Shown here: piece by piece, positions 13,955 to 26,240 of the stretch
How positions within the stretch are numbered: the stretch's first letter is position 1
How the letters are laid out: every line of letters starts with the position of its first letter
Origin: Syngnathus acus
Taxonomy: Eukaryota; Chordata; Actinopteri; Syngnathiformes; Syngnathidae
Length of the DNA: 64,000 nucleotides
Assembly: GCF_901709675.1 (NCBI RefSeq)
Contig: NC_051090.1
Location: forward strand, 10,611,342-10,675,341
Direction of reading: 5' to 3'
Position numbers and translations under genes: made by a program
Notes under the pieces: generated by a model
Database searches by the model: none
The model's input: the letters and a program-made list of their open reading frames with translations, nothing else
What the model was told of the DNA's origin: nothing

Positions 13955-16900
13955 GATCTCCACTTGGAACCGAGCCAGGCTGCGATTTTGGATCTGACAT
14001 AAAAATAAAAAAGATCTTTGCAAATCCAATTTAGTGATTAAGGAGCCCAGATGAAGTCACTTCCAAAAAGTATGAGACTTGCTTCCCTCCACTTCTGGCC
14101 ATTATGAGCCCTGATGCATTTGAAAACGGATTATTGTGACAAAAGCAGATTTTTTTTTTTTTTTGTGATTCAGACAGAAACACTTAAATCACCTGCTGAG
14201 CACAGCGACGCACGATGGAGCACAACTGCGAGAATATGCTCGTCACCGGAGTCAACCAGGCTTTCTCCAATTAAATATTCATTTGCGGGAGCATACAGCT
14301 AGATTGGTTATTATTGGAATTTTACAACCAGCAAGGATTTCAGCATCGACAAGCGTCGGGGCCAACTTGGTCTCCCCGCATGATGTTGAATATGGCTTTG
14401 TTTTTCACAGTCGGCTTTGATTTGCACGGCCTCGTAAACATGGCAAGGGCCGCCATCGGCTGACAGCTCCTTCATATCACTCGGCCACCGGAAGCAATAA
14501 CATCAGCGGGCGACGGGCCCGCTTTATAGCGACGACGCTGTAGCCGTCAACATTTATGCCCGTGAGCGAATCGCAGGCAGAGGGACTGGTCCCAAATTGA
14601 AAGCGAGACAAGGGAGAGAAGAGAATGCGAGAGAACCATTATTTTAGGATGTGCTGTGTCACTCGCGCGTTCAGTAGCTGCCATCATTTGGCTCAGTCAT
14701 TTGAAGCTAACTTATGAAACGGTGCTTACGGAGAAATGATACACTCGTAGGGTGGTTCAGATCCAGCCATGGCGACAAACCATAAGAACTGAATGGACGC
14801 AAATGAGAGAACAACTAGCAAATAATACTAAAGTGAACATTGTTACTTTTTCTGTTTGTGCTACTGGAACTGGAATTTCCTGAGGGAGCAATCCCAAGGG
14901 ATGAATAAAGTTGAGTCTAAGTCTGTCTAACAAAAAAGTCACCAACTTCAAATCCTCAGCCACGGCGAGCCGAAAACACGGCTCGCCACAGTTTCCATCT
15001 TATTGACAGATGAATTTCAAGGGCTCCCGCAGAAAGTGAGGGCAGGGTCAAGCTTATCTTCCCGCACCCTCAACAGCTTGTAAAACAGAGCTGGAACAAG
15101 CGCAATCTCCGCGCTGATAGATTACGGCTGCCGCGTTAGCTCAGCATTCGTGCTAGGCAAGCAAGACAATAAGATTGTTCCCAGCCGTGGCGAGGAAAGA
15201 AAATTCACAGCTGTCACCAAAATTTCAAAGGGCCTGACTTACCCAAATTCAAACAGCAAGACCAAACAAGATACAGTTGCACTTATTTTCCATGATTTCA
15301 AATTATAGCAAACACAAAAGGTGGTTTCATTTCCCTTGGTGCAGCGCCGTAACAAAATCCAACACAAACAATTTCACCGGCATAAACCTGTTTCTTTTGC
15401 ACTTTTATTGGGGTCGATAGGTTGGGCCGTGCCATATCCTGTTGCATGAATTCATTTGGAGGAAAGTCAGGCGGCATTAAACCATTTGAGCTGCCTGAGA
15501 GGATCAGATAAATCCCCGTGTTCAATAAAGCAAAGCGCCTTTCCTCCACGCAATCGTTCTTAACGGCCGTACGAGTGTGGATCCTAATCCGGAATATTTG
15601 CCCTGCCTAAAGCTTCAAACTCAAAAGCAAGCCGGCCGGGATGCTTTTAAATTGAATTCCATAAATTAAAAGAAAAAAAACCTTTGAATTTGAACTACGG
15701 ATTCAGCATGCAATTGTTCTTTATTTTATATATTTTTTCTGTTTATATTTCTATATGTGTGTGATGTGTTTCGGGCAACTTTGATTCCATGTGCCTTGTT
15801 TACTTTCTTGTTTTTTTTCTCTTGAGCTTGATTTCCCATATTTGAGTGTGGTCTTGCGCTGCTTCTCTGCTTTTGGGTCACGCATAATCATGACAATAAA
15901 AAATTCATTTTCTCAGCACAAACTGTTTTGAAAAAGATATTGAACAGCAAAATAGCAAACTCTTGTTTTACTGTGCCTTCTTGAAAGACAGCAGAAATAA
16001 GAATCTGGACACGGAGAAAAATAAAATTCAGTAAAATGTAAATAGTCCATCAATGCCATCACATAAAAAAATATATGCAATTTAACTGTGTTAAAGTTAA
16101 TGGCCTCACTGCATTATGAATGTGTACGCAATGTTTATTCATCTTAAATCACCACCAGACATTCTTCACCAAAATGTATTTTCTCACATCTATCGTAGTA
16201 TTGGAATGAAGGTTTGTCTCCCCTTCCCGCTTTGACAAAGTGATGGCGGCCATTGACAGCATTAAGTGCTTTTTGCACACTCAGCCAAACTAATTTGGCC
16301 TTTTGCTTCTGCGCGAAACATTTTCAAATTAAATTTGAAATCCCATTAAGCATATTTATTCTTCACTTTAAGCGCGTTTGAGTGTGAGGGGGAAAAACAT
16401 GCCATTCATACGAGAAACGTGAGCTAATGAACCCTTCAATCATGAAGCAATTCACATCTGCCCTCGTAATTATCTGCAAGGAGTATCGCCATTATGCTGC
16501 AGTGGAAAGAGAGTTTACCGTATAATTAGTTATCTGCTTGAATGTAATTACGACCTCTCATCTCCCCCACAATAAGCCTAATTTCCCTTCCTGGTATAGC
16601 ACAGATTTAATTTTGAATGAACGCTATTAGAAAAGTCCTCCATCTTGTGCTTGCTGCCATTTTTGGCCTTTCAACTCCATTGGAGGCATTCCGTTATCTC
16701 TTCCCGAGGATGGCGGCATGCTTTTCCACCAGCCAGCCCTCGTCTAAAAAAATGACCCGGGACAACTTTGAGACTCGGATACACAATTGAGCCAATTATA
16801 GCTTTGCATTAGGATAAAATTTGTGTCATCCGAGGTTGTTTTGAGGCCCGGCTGATTTGGCCTGACCATTTATGTAGGAGTGATTGTGGGAAAATGGTAC

Positions 16901-17283
16901 ATTTGTAATGGCGTGCACGTCAGAGTTCTCAGAACATCATGGCAAAGATTGAAAAAAAGAAAAAAAAAAGGAAGTAAAGTCAAATGCATTAGCGAGGTGT
17001 CTCCCGTCGTACATTTTTTTTTTTCAATCTCAAAGTGACACAAACGGTTGAGTGGCACCAGCAAAGTGCAAGTCTTAGTAGATTTCAAGGCAGTGCATTA
17101 AATCAACACAAAACCCTTTCATGTCATTAAATCATGTTGGGGAGTGATTAAATGATGCTCTTTTGGACTTTTTCCAGGCGCACTATTGTTCCTTGATGAA
17201 ATGGTGTGAGAACTGCAGGGGATTTGGATTAGTATGAGCGCGGCGGGTAGTGAGGGAGGGAGGTGGGTGATGTGTGTTCTTGT
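13955..17283. other. Gene-poor stretch, nothing identified
   Basis: AT-rich sequence with no supported exon and no element I recognise. Confidence 0.5.
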
Positions 17284-17291
17284 CTCTACAA

Positions 17292-17641
17292 CAGGGGTTG
17301 TCAAATGGTTTTGTGCAAGGGACCACCATTATAACCAAGAAGCAACTCGAGGACCTCTGCTTTGGCGGAATATTATTTCACTTTGCACTGAAAGAGGATA
17401 GACCTATACAGGCTATTTATTTGCATCTGTATGCCTATTTTGGGTATCTCAGCTACATTTGACATAATTTTGATGGGTAGATGATTCACAAAATTAGCTG
17501 GAAAACAAAATCAAGTCTAAATAATAAATCAATTTTAGTTTTGAAAATGTTACAATTGTTTTCCATTTCCAATTTCACGGACCACCTGCAATACCGCCAC
17601 TGACCACTAGAAGGCCGCGGACCACTGGTTGACAATCCCTG
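17292..17641. mobile_element. hAT-type MITE with 8-bp target duplication
   Basis: The left end CAGGGGTTGTCAA and the right end TTGACAATCCCTG are inverted repeats. A perfect duplication CTCTACAA lies at 17,284-17,291 and 17,642-17,649. The element is 350 bp, noncoding, and carries subterminal motifs (GGACCACC near each end) different from the 13.6-kb copy, so it is another subfamily. Confidence 0.88.
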
Positions 17642-17649
17642 CTCTACAA

Positions 17650-20600
17650 CACGACATAAACTGTCTGGTAGCCAAATAATTCCTCCACATGACCTTATGA
17701 TTTTGTCAGACACAAATTGATAGATCCAAAAATAACCACAAGTGATACAACGTTCATATTCGAGCTTTCACTTTTCAGTTCAGTTTGCTGATACATCACA
17801 GATGAAATCAGTGTGTACTCCTTTTTATGTGTCAGAAGCAAATGAATCCTAGAAAGCCTGAGAATTCCCACGGTGCATTTGCGAAGTGAGATGCTTTAAT
17901 TACACTCGGCAATAAGCGAAAACAAAGTTGTTGTGTCACGTTGCATGAAGTTGATGTTATTGTGCAAAGGCGCAATCATTGAGAGTGTTCCCCTCGCTCT
18001 GCTGTTTCATTCATCTTGGCACGCAATTACAATGAATGGACTCAAAACAGCAATTCCACTGAAAAAAGCCAGCGCTGCTGATTAACAAATAGAAAACCTT
18101 TTTTTCCCCTCCCGCCAGTCTATTTGGAAAATCAACATCATCAAATAAGTACCTAACCGGGAACTGACCACCCTCAATTGGAAAAGCATGAAACATGTTT
18201 GATTTGAGGTCGTCACCAATTAGTGCCAATTGCTGTTGCTTGTGCAATTTCACAAAGGTGGTGTCGGGTCTGCTTACTTTGGGGAGGCCACCCCCCATGG
18301 ATGGAAAATGTACAAGCGGCTTTTAGACGAGCCTCAGGTTGCCTTGGTTACAGAACACCTAGCGAACCAAAGATACGGCCGTATCGTTCTCAAAGATCAA
18401 TATGTTAGCAGGATGGGGCATGGAAAAAACGTTCGCCACTCTTGAATTGTAATTTCAAATAACTTCTGATTCCATTATGAGGACATCCGATTTCAAAAAC
18501 CACATCCTGAGAGACACTTCTGTATTTGCATTTTTCATGCATTTAGTTTGTTCAGTTAGTGGCAAAAGCCTTCAAGAGCAAGCCACATCCATTTTGAAAC
18601 AGATGCCGAGAGATCCATTTGCAGCCAGAGAGCCCTAAAATGTCTTGCGCATTAGCGCCGGCAAGGAGGCAAAGGCAGTGAGAAAGCATCTGCTCCATCT
18701 ATCAGCTGAGCGCCGACGGCCCGGCCGGCTTCCGCGCCATCATCTTAAGTGCTCGGGTGCAGCTCGCGTCCTCAACGGGCCACTAAAAGAAATGACAGCT
18801 CATTTAAACAACTGATCCAAGTGCAACAACAAATGGCTTCTCTGTAGTCCAATCTCATTGCGCTGATTTCAGCGTGGCCTGACCCTGAATCATTTTTACG
18901 ACTCGGCGTGAGTCGGACGGTTCTTCACCAAGCTTCCCGTTTGACTTCATGCAGACAAGTTAAAGATTTCCCAAAAAAACGCTCAATGGTGATGAGGGAA
19001 TATTGCAAAAGCTTGAAAACTTCAATCGAAACGATAAGCTGCAAAAAAAAAGCATTTTGGTGGATGTGATTTTTTTTTGCGTACGTCCGTATGTGTTGGT
19101 GCCCAAAAACAGACAAACAAAAAAACTAGATGTTGCTCTAAGGTAAATATTATGCAACTGATTGAATGTAGTCTGTATTTTGCCAAGCAATGTGTTTTAT
19201 GGACGATCGGTTCCAGTTTTTCATGCCAGGCTTGGGTGATGCTTGGATTTCAATTCAAGCCTCGTTCTGTCTGCTTCAGTGACCTGATAAAGCTGGATAC
19301 ATTTGACTCCAGAGATTTGAAAGCTTTGAAAGCCCGGCCTGCCCATTTAAATTCCGGCTTTTGTCAGCTGTATCAATTTTCACATGCCAGCAGTCCAAGG
19401 AAAGATGGACTACGCCTTTACATTTAATATTTCTTGCATTGTCAGTAATACGCATTTGAATTGGAGCCCAAGAGCCTGACTGCTTATAAAAGGGGAACCG
19501 TTTAGGATTCACTCGTTGATTTGACGCATTGTCGCCCGGCGATAAGAAAGAAGTAACTTTTTCTCAGTCACTTTCCATCGCGATGTATTTCCCATCAGGA
19601 TTAAGGGCCATGAAAACATGAAGCATCCTCTAGGAAATGTGCGCCAAAAGGCGGCCATTGCCCAATTCTTTTATGCACGCGCGGCTCCATTTACTCTTTT
19701 ACTGCGTATTGAAAAAACGGCGTCGTTGCTTTTACGAGTGAAATTTCATACCTACTTTGGGGAAAACATAAGAGGCTGTTTAATAGGTGAGCAGGCGTGT
19801 GTCTGTGAGCTGTGGGGGGCTTGTCGAGGCAAATTATGACGCTATTATATACTTTGCAGTTTCGCGATCCCTCGCATCATCTCGAGGCGACCGACGAATG
19901 GAAAGTCATTCAAAATGGTGGATGACAAGGCCAAGATGACTCTTAAGCATGTTTAACCGCTTATTTATCCCTCACAAAGCTTCCCATTCCTCAGGAGAAC
20001 ACTTGATGAGAGAGGCCTCGACAACAGGCGTCATGTGGAAGAAACACGGCGCCGAGCAGGAAGCGGGCACGCCAAGGGTCAAACGGCTCGTTGGCGCAGA
20101 TGATGACCTTCTCGTACCGCCGGCCGACACCGCCGCTGCTGAGCGTGCGTCTAGCATCACAGAGTTGTTGAAGCTCTGCTTATTTCCTCAATTGAAGCTG
20201 GGCAACACAAAGAAGGTGTTTTGAGTCATGAGAGGAAAAAAAATCAAGTCTGCAAGCAGAACTGTTCCCTCCCTCCCCCTTCTGAGGAAATAACAGAACA
20301 TTAGAAAGGAGCAGGACAAAGAGCAAATAACAAGCAGGTCCAACGCCCTGTGCCGTCATCCTCTGGGAGGCCTCAGGCTGGATGTTCCCAAAAATGTTGT
20401 ATTCAAAGTAAACAGGGATGACTAATTGTACATTTCAAACACAAAGCCTGCCTACAGGCTAGTTTGGAAGGATTGCATAGCAAAAAGAAAAAAAAAGGAT
20501 TTATTCCTGTCCGCTCTGCACAGACAAACACTTGTTGATGCCGCTCCGCGCTGCTTCTTTTCAGTTAGACCAAACTGGAAAAAAATAATAATAATTGAGT

Positions 20601-21358
20601 CTCCACTGAGAGTGCTGAGGGGTTTTAGCAAAGCACAGCTTACATTTATATTTTTCTGATGAGAAATCGTGACATGTAGCAAACAAATACTGCTGCAAAG
20701 ATGGTGAGAACCGTTTATGCACGTAGTGCATGCAAAAATTGCCAGTGACGGCTGCTCAACAGAGGGCGCTAGTGTGCTGTCTCACCGCTACTTGAGGAAG
20801 AAAAAAGTGAAAAAATGAAATATTTCAAAATACATGCATATTCTCCCACAAGAAGGATAAACAGCACCTAAAATCCTTTCATTTTCTGAGTCATGTATAA
20901 GATGTCAAATTGAAGATGAATAAAGTTTGACTTATTTGCTGTCCTGGCTTGTGTTGTGAGGCCCATCTAAACGGGAAGGCCCTCCGAATTGCTGCCACAA
21001 TCTCAGCGCGAGGCAAGCTCGTGCATATGCTTAAGAGCCAACAAACCAGCTCGTAAATTTTCTCTGACTGAAGTAAAAGCCCGTTTAGTCATTAAATGAA
21101 ATAACATTTGTAAAGTTAGCAACACAAAGTGCAGCATGCAGAACTTTTGTGTTTTGGAAAGTGGAAACAAGGAAGTGTCGTAAATGCTGACCTTGTTTTT
21201 TTCTGTTTTTTTCCTTAGCGGGGCAGGACGCACTGAAAGACTTCAAATCTCAAAAGATGTTTAGTATCATTATTATGCATAGGCTTTTGAATACACACCG
21301 ATAAAATCAAACTCAAGCTGTTGTTCTTGACACAAAGTAGCAGATAATATCGAGATGG
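17650..21358. other. Gene-poor stretch, nothing identified
   Basis: No supported exons or repeats. A run of open frames around 18.0-18.4 kb and 19.0-19.5 kb lacks family resemblance. Confidence 0.5.
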
Positions 21359-21734
21359 CTGTCACGAATGGGAGTGTGGAAAATGGAGCAGGGCGACCAA
21401 GTGCAGCTTGGACCAGGGTTTATTGAAGGAACTCAAAAAGACAGACTCGGCAAACTGACGTGACCTAACAACAAAACCAACAGGACTGACCGACAAAGAC
21501 GTGAAACCAAAAACAGGAACCAAACAAACCTCATGACAGTGACACATGCATCGTCAACAATGCTCCGACAGGGAGTGACACACAAACAGAACTTAAATAC
21601 AAGACAGGTAACAAGAGGCAGGTGAGCACGATCACACCAATCATGGGCACACAGGAAGGGAGGGGCGAGCACACAGACACACAGAGACGATGACGACCTA
21701 CAACACATAGCAAAACTGGGGACGAGACATGACA
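21359..21734. repeat. Dispersed repeat, copy 1 (class unknown)
   Basis: This segment shares an ordered set of blocks with 30,382-30,756: a CTGTCACG start, GGAGCAGGG followed by CGACCAA and GCAGCTTGGACCAG, then GTTTATTGA, a purine-rich middle, ACTTAAATACAAGACAGG, and GAGGGGCGAG with CACAGAC. It starts with TGTCAC and ends near CATGACA, which could be short inverted termini. It encodes nothing. A nonautonomous DNA element is the best guess, but the class is not established. Confidence 0.6.
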
Positions 21735-22382
21735 ATGGCACTTGAGATGTCTTAACTTTGGCCCCAAGTCCCACTGAGCAAAAACCTGTGTGATATTTTT
21801 GCCGGGGTTTCAGGAAATCCCCAAAGTTGTGTCTTCCACTTATTGTGCGCACGTGGCGGGGTGCAGACTTTACCAGAAGCCAGCAGTTTCTTGCGGCCTA
21901 CACGGAAAAGGCGGACTCGTCACACACACACACGCACACACACGCACGCACACGCGCACACGCAAAGGCACACACGTACGCACACCCCCGCACACACACG
22001 CGTGCACACACACATGCACACACACACACACACCAGCTGCAGCGATGACGTAAAAAAAATCAAAACAAAACTCAAAGCTCAGATACAATGTTTTTGTTTC
22101 GCCATAAAGAAAGAAAGAAAGTATGTAGATGCTTTTATTTTTATATCATTTCCTATCATAAAGGCAGTATGTAGATGTTTTTTTTTTTAAATATCATTTC
22201 CCGTAATTTACCTACCGCTTCCTGCTTTGTTGTCAGTTACGTCCTGCCTGTTTTCTATCTGTTCAAAAAGAGTTTCAACAAACTAATTTCTGACGGAGGG
22301 ATGCTAGAAGCAAAGTCGAAAGTAAACTTTGTTCTGAAATTGAATAATTGTTAGATTAAGTCTGGTTTAATGTTGGAATGAG
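21735..22382. other. Spacer holding only a CA repeat
   Basis: Apart from the microsatellite at 21,921-22,033 I see nothing recognisable between the dispersed repeat and the LINE. Confidence 0.5.
21921..22033. repeat. (CA)n microsatellite, imperfect
   Basis: A CA tract of about 113 bp with G and AAAG interruptions. The His-Thr and Cys-Val frames over it are artefacts. Confidence 0.93.
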
Positions 22383-22549
22383 TGAGTCGTCACCTTATCG
22401 CGGTGGAGGGGTTTGCGTGCCCCTATGATCCTAGGAGCCATGTTGTCTGGGGCTTTATGCCCCTGGTAGGGTCACCCATGGCAAAAGGGTCCTAGGCGAG
22501 GGGCCAGACAAAGCACGGCTCAGAAGACCCCTTATGATGAATAAAATAT

Positions 22550-24385
22550 ATGGACCTATTTTTCGGACGCGGGACTCCGGAGGCAGCTGACAGATACCGG
22601 ATAGCCAAGCGGAACGCGGCTTCGGCAGTTGCTGAGGCAAAAACCCGGGCGTGGGAGGAGTTTGGCGAGGCCATGGAGAATGACTTCCGGACGGCTTCGA
22701 GGAAATTCTGGTCCACCGTCCCGCGTCTCAGGAGGGGGAAGCAGTGCAACGTCAACACTGTTTACAGTAGGGATGGCGTGCTGCTGACCTCGACTCGGAA
22801 CGTCGTGAGTCGGTGGGGAGAATACTTTGAAGACCTCCTCAATTCCACCTACACGCCTTCCATTGTGGAAGCAGGGTCTGGGGACTCTGAGGTGGACTCT
22901 CCAATCTCTGGGGTCGAAGTCACTGAGGTAATTAAAAAACTCCTCGGTGGCAAGGCCCCGGGGGTGGATGAGATCCGCCCGGAGTTCTTCAGGGCTCTGG
23001 ATGTTGTGGGGCTGTCATGGCTGACATGCCTCTACAACATTGCGTGGACATCGGGGACAGTGCCTCTGGATTGGCAGACTGGGGTGGTGGTTCCCCTCTT
23101 TAAGAAGGGGGACCGGAGGGTGTGTCCCAATTACAGGGGAATCACACTCCTCAGCCTCCCTGGTAAGGTCTATTCAGGGGTGCTGGAGAGGAGGGTCCGT
23201 CGGGAGGTCGAACCTCGGATTCAGGAGGAGCAGTGTGGCTTTCGTCCTGGCCGTGGAACAGTGGACCAGCTCTACACCCTCAGCAGGATCCTCGAGGGTG
23301 CATGGGAGTTCGCCCAACCAGTCCACAGGTGTTTTGTGGACTTGGAGAAGGCGTTCGACCGTGTCCCTCGGGAGGTTCTGTGGAGGGTGCTTCGGGAGTA
23401 CGGGGGGCCGAGCCAACTGATAAGGGCGGTTCGGTCCCTGTATCACCGATGCCAGAGTTTGGTCCGCATTTCCGGCAGTAAGTCGGATTCGTTCCCAGTG
23501 AGGGTTGGACTCCGCCAAGGCTGCCCTTTGTCACCGATTCTGTTCATAGTTTTTATGGACAGAATTTCTAGGCGCAGCCGAGGCGTTGAGGGGGTCCGGT
23601 TTGGGGACCTCAGCATCGCGTCTCTGCTTTTTGCAGACGACGTGGTGCTGTTGGCTTCTTCAGGCCGTGATCTCCAGCTTTCACTGGAGCGATTCGCAGC
23701 CGAGTGTGAAGCGGTCGGGATGAGGGTCAGCACCTCCAAATCCGAGTCCATGGCCCTCGATTGGAAAAGGGTGGAATGCCCTCTCCGGATCGGGGATGAG
23801 ATCCTGCCCCAAGTGGAGGAGTTCAAGTATCTTGGGGTCTTGTTCACGAGTGAGGGGAGGATGGAGCGCGAGATCGACAGGTGGATCGGTGCAGCGTCGG
23901 CAGTAATGCTGACTCTGTACCGGTCCGTCGTGGTAAAGAGAGAGCTGAGCCAAAAGGCAAAACTCTCAATTTACCGGTCGATTTACGCTCCTACCCTCAC
24001 CTATGGTCACGAGCTATGGGTCGTGACCGAAAGAACGAGATCCCGAATACAAGCGGCCGAAATGAGTTTTCTCCGCAGGATGTCCGGGCTCTCCCTTAGA
24101 GATAGGGTGAGAAGCTCGGTCATCCGGGAGAGGCTCTGAGTAGAGTCGCTACTCCTCCGCGTTGAGAGGAGCCAGATGAGGTGGCTCGGGCATCTCATCA
24201 GGATGCCTCCTGGACGCCTCCCTGGGGACGTGTTTCGGGCATGTCCCACCGGTAGGAGACCCCGGGGACGACCCAGGACCCGCTGGGAGACTGTGTCTCT
24301 CAGCTGGCCTGGGAACGCCTTGGGATCCCCCGGGATGAGCTGGATGAAGCGGCTGGGGAGAGGGAAGTCTGGGAGTCCCTCCTGA
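22550..24385 (+). pseudogene. LINE reverse transcriptase, defective copy
   Basis: A 529-codon open frame (22,550-24,139) encodes most of a non-LTR reverse transcriptase. Visible blocks are GVDEIRPEFF, the VVPLFKKGD strand, NYRGITLLS, QCGFRPGRGTVDQ, FVDLEKAFDRVPRE (first catalytic Asp), GLRQGCPLSPILF, and the catalytic FADD box at residues 361-364 (23,630-23,641). KSESMALD and FKYLGVLFTS follow. A TGA at 24,137-24,139 interrupts a frame that otherwise continues with MRWLGHLIRMPPGRLPGDVF, a block typical of the C-terminus of these elements. After about 24,285 the frame appears shifted by a one-base loss. The N-terminal endonuclease is absent. It would have made cDNA at a nicked target; now it is a relic. 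Confidence 0.9.
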
Positions 24386-24427
24386 AACTGCTGCCCCCGC
24401 GACCCGACCCCGGATAAGCAGAAGAAG

Positions 24428-24466
24428 ATGGATGGATGGATGGATGGATGGATGGATGGATGGATA
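24428..24466. repeat. (GATG)n tail of the LINE
   Basis: About nine GATG units directly follow the LINE 3' end. They are part of the element. Confidence 0.92.
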
Positions 24467-24801
24467 CTTCATTTTTTCAGTTACATTTACTTAGTTCATG
24501 ATGCAAATACAAAGGATTTAATAGCTTTTAGGTCTGCTCAATATTTTTGAGTGCAAATTGTTACACAGATTAAAATGAGTAGATTACGGTTACATTTTTT
24601 ACAGTGTACAGCAGGCGTGTCCAAACTACGGCCCGCGGGCCAACTGCGGCCCGCGGTCCAGTTTTTATTGGCGCGCAGCACGTACTGGGCAGGCTAACGA
24701 GTTAGCGGAAAGATGCTAATTCGCGATCGTGCTAACACGCGCAAACGGACCTCTGAAGGAAACTAAACGAACATTTGGAGCAATACTACATTGTCCTAAA
24801 G

Positions 24802-26028
24802 CAGGGGTGTCCAAACTTTTTGCAAGGAGGGCCAGATTTGATAAAGTGAAGGGGCCCGGGGGCCAGTAGTTTTTTCGGACATTTTTTAACTACAAAAATG
24901 TCATGCAAATACACACTGTTATAAAACAAATTTCATTGTCACAATTGTCTTTATTTTTCATATGACAAAATAACCAAATAGGAGTCACTCAGGCAGATGT
25001 GAACAACTCTAAAAACACAAATTCTGCCTTTCATTCATATCTGAAGAGTCAGATAACATTGAACAAACTGTATGAACCTTAAATACCTTAAATTTACATG
25101 AGGTAAATTAAAAAAAAAAAAAAAAGGTACAAGTGTACGCACTGCAATTGTGTGGGCACTCCTTGCCTTCTGCTGGCGTGTGGGCAGGTTTTGTGCCATA
25201 ATTCCTCAATTTAGAAGTTTTATTTTGACTTTTAATTCTTTTTTTCAATTTGGGAAAAAAATCCACGATGTAGTGAAACCGCGTTAAACAAACCGTGATG
25301 TAGCGAGGGATTACTGTACATCACTGAAAATCAAGGCAATTGTGTTTGTCTAATTTGTAAAAAGACGGTTGCCTTGTTTAAGGATTTCAACTTAAAGAGA
25401 CACTATCAGACTAAACATGCGATCACGAACGACCAGCTAACAGGGAGTGACCGCGCTGATAAAGTGAAGCAGCTCCAAGATGAACTGGCATCACAACAGC
25501 GATTCTTCACACGGGACTGTGAGTCAAAAATAAATATTACTAAAGCAAGCTACGAAGTGGCCATGTTAAGACTGTTGATGTTATGGACCTGTAGACCTGA
25601 CACAAACTATTATTTTCTGAAAGATAATGTAAATGACAAGAGCAAAATTCACTAGTTTTAAGTTTTAATAATAACAGACAACTTTGCATTACTTATAACT
25701 CCCGTTTAAAATGTTCATGAGGCAAAAGTAATTTTAAACTCATGTAAATTTAAGGTATTTAAGGTTCATACAGTTTGTTCAATGTTATCTGACTCTTCAG
25801 ATATGAATGAAAGGCAGAATTTGTGTTTTTAGAGTTGTTCACATCTGCCTGAGTGACTCCTATTTGGTTATTTTGTCATTTGAAAAATAAAGACAATTGT
25901 GACAATGACATTTGTTTTATAACAGTGTGTATTTTTGTAGTTAAAAAATTTCCGAAAAAACTATTGGCCCCCGGGCCCCTTCACTTTATCAAATCTGGCC
26001 CTCCTTGCAAAAAGTTTGGACACCCCTG
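24802..26028. mobile_element. Fold-back hAT element, arms of about 290 bp
   Basis: The left arm (24,802-25,102) and right arm (25,739-26,028) are inverted copies differing by a handful of substitutions and one indel of about 12 bp. hAT elements normally have inverted ends of 10-30 bp. The loop (25,103-25,738) contains a poly(A) tract, a motif shared with 31,110-31,155, and a BED-type zinc-finger piece of a hAT transposase. The 8-bp flanks TCCTAAAG and CATTAGAG match in only four positions, although both have TA at positions 4-5. An intact target duplication is therefore not shown. Confidence 0.75.
25317..25655 (+). pseudogene. hAT transposase fragment, zinc-finger region
   Basis: The frame reads ENQGNCVCLICKKTVALF, then KDFNLKRHYQTKHA, giving a C-x2-C...H-x4-H BED/C2H2-like finger. 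The stretch KVKQLQDELASQQRFFTR and ITKASYEVAML follow. This order resembles the N-terminal part of the domesticated and selfish hAT transposases related to GTF2IRD2, ZBED5 and EPM2AIP1. There is no proper start codon, and no DDE catalytic core or dimerisation domain follows. A related N-terminal fragment lies at 30,081-30,137. It is a remnant inside the fold-back element. Confidence 0.65.
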
Positions 26029-26116
26029 CATTAGAGTTTAACTTGTTGGATAGCGTCAGTTGTTACACTGCTGTGAGGACAACACAGTTTTTATTTTTAC
26101 CCAACTAGTGATACAA

Positions 26117-26240
26117 AAAAAAGAGCAAGAGCTTGCAAGCGAGTTAAATGGGACTGCGTGTGACGTCAACTGTCTGGTTCACAAGTTAGTTGCCATAACA
26201 ACGGAAGGAGCACAGGCTACAGCGGTCATGCGTGCCGGAT
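26117..26240 (+). pseudogene. Possible hAT transposase fragment
   Basis: The peptide LVHKLVAITTEGAQATAVM resembles the segment around the first catalytic Asp of GTF2IRD2-like hAT transposases, usually of the form KLVGVTTDGAP, with Glu here in place of Asp. The upstream stretch KKEQELASELNGTACDVN is not clearly alignable. If correct, it would be part of an older element into which the fold-back element inserted. Confidence 0.35.

Larger units (their letters stand above)
22383..24466 (+). mobile_element. Rex3/RTE-like LINE, internally deleted
   Basis: The element starts with the GC-rich leader GTCGTCACCTTATCGCGGTG. After about 170 bp it jumps directly into the reverse transcriptase part of the ORF. 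It ends with CCCGCGACCCGACCCCGG, AAGCAGAAGAAG and a (GATG)n tail at 24,428-24,466. A direct switch from ORF end to GATG repeats is what I recall for Rex3 (RTE clade) of teleosts. The apurinic endonuclease domain that should precede the RT is missing, so this copy could not move by itself. No target duplication is obvious. Confidence 0.85.
24613..26028. mobile_element. Nested hAT region
   Basis: At 24,613 there is an end CAGGCGTGTCCAAACTACGG followed by the GCCCGCGG-rich subterminal block seen, inverted, at the right end of the element at 58,009-58,489. At 24,802 a second CAGGGGTGTCC end starts and is matched by an inverted copy ending at 26,028. So at least two hAT-related events overlap here. 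Transposase fragments at 25,317-25,655 and perhaps 26,117-26,240 fit this reading. The opposite end of the outer element was not found. Confidence 0.65.

Noticed and set aside
23040-24472. Additional open frames of 70-134 codons over the LINE
   Set aside because: They are alternative-frame and antisense shadows of the reverse transcriptase.
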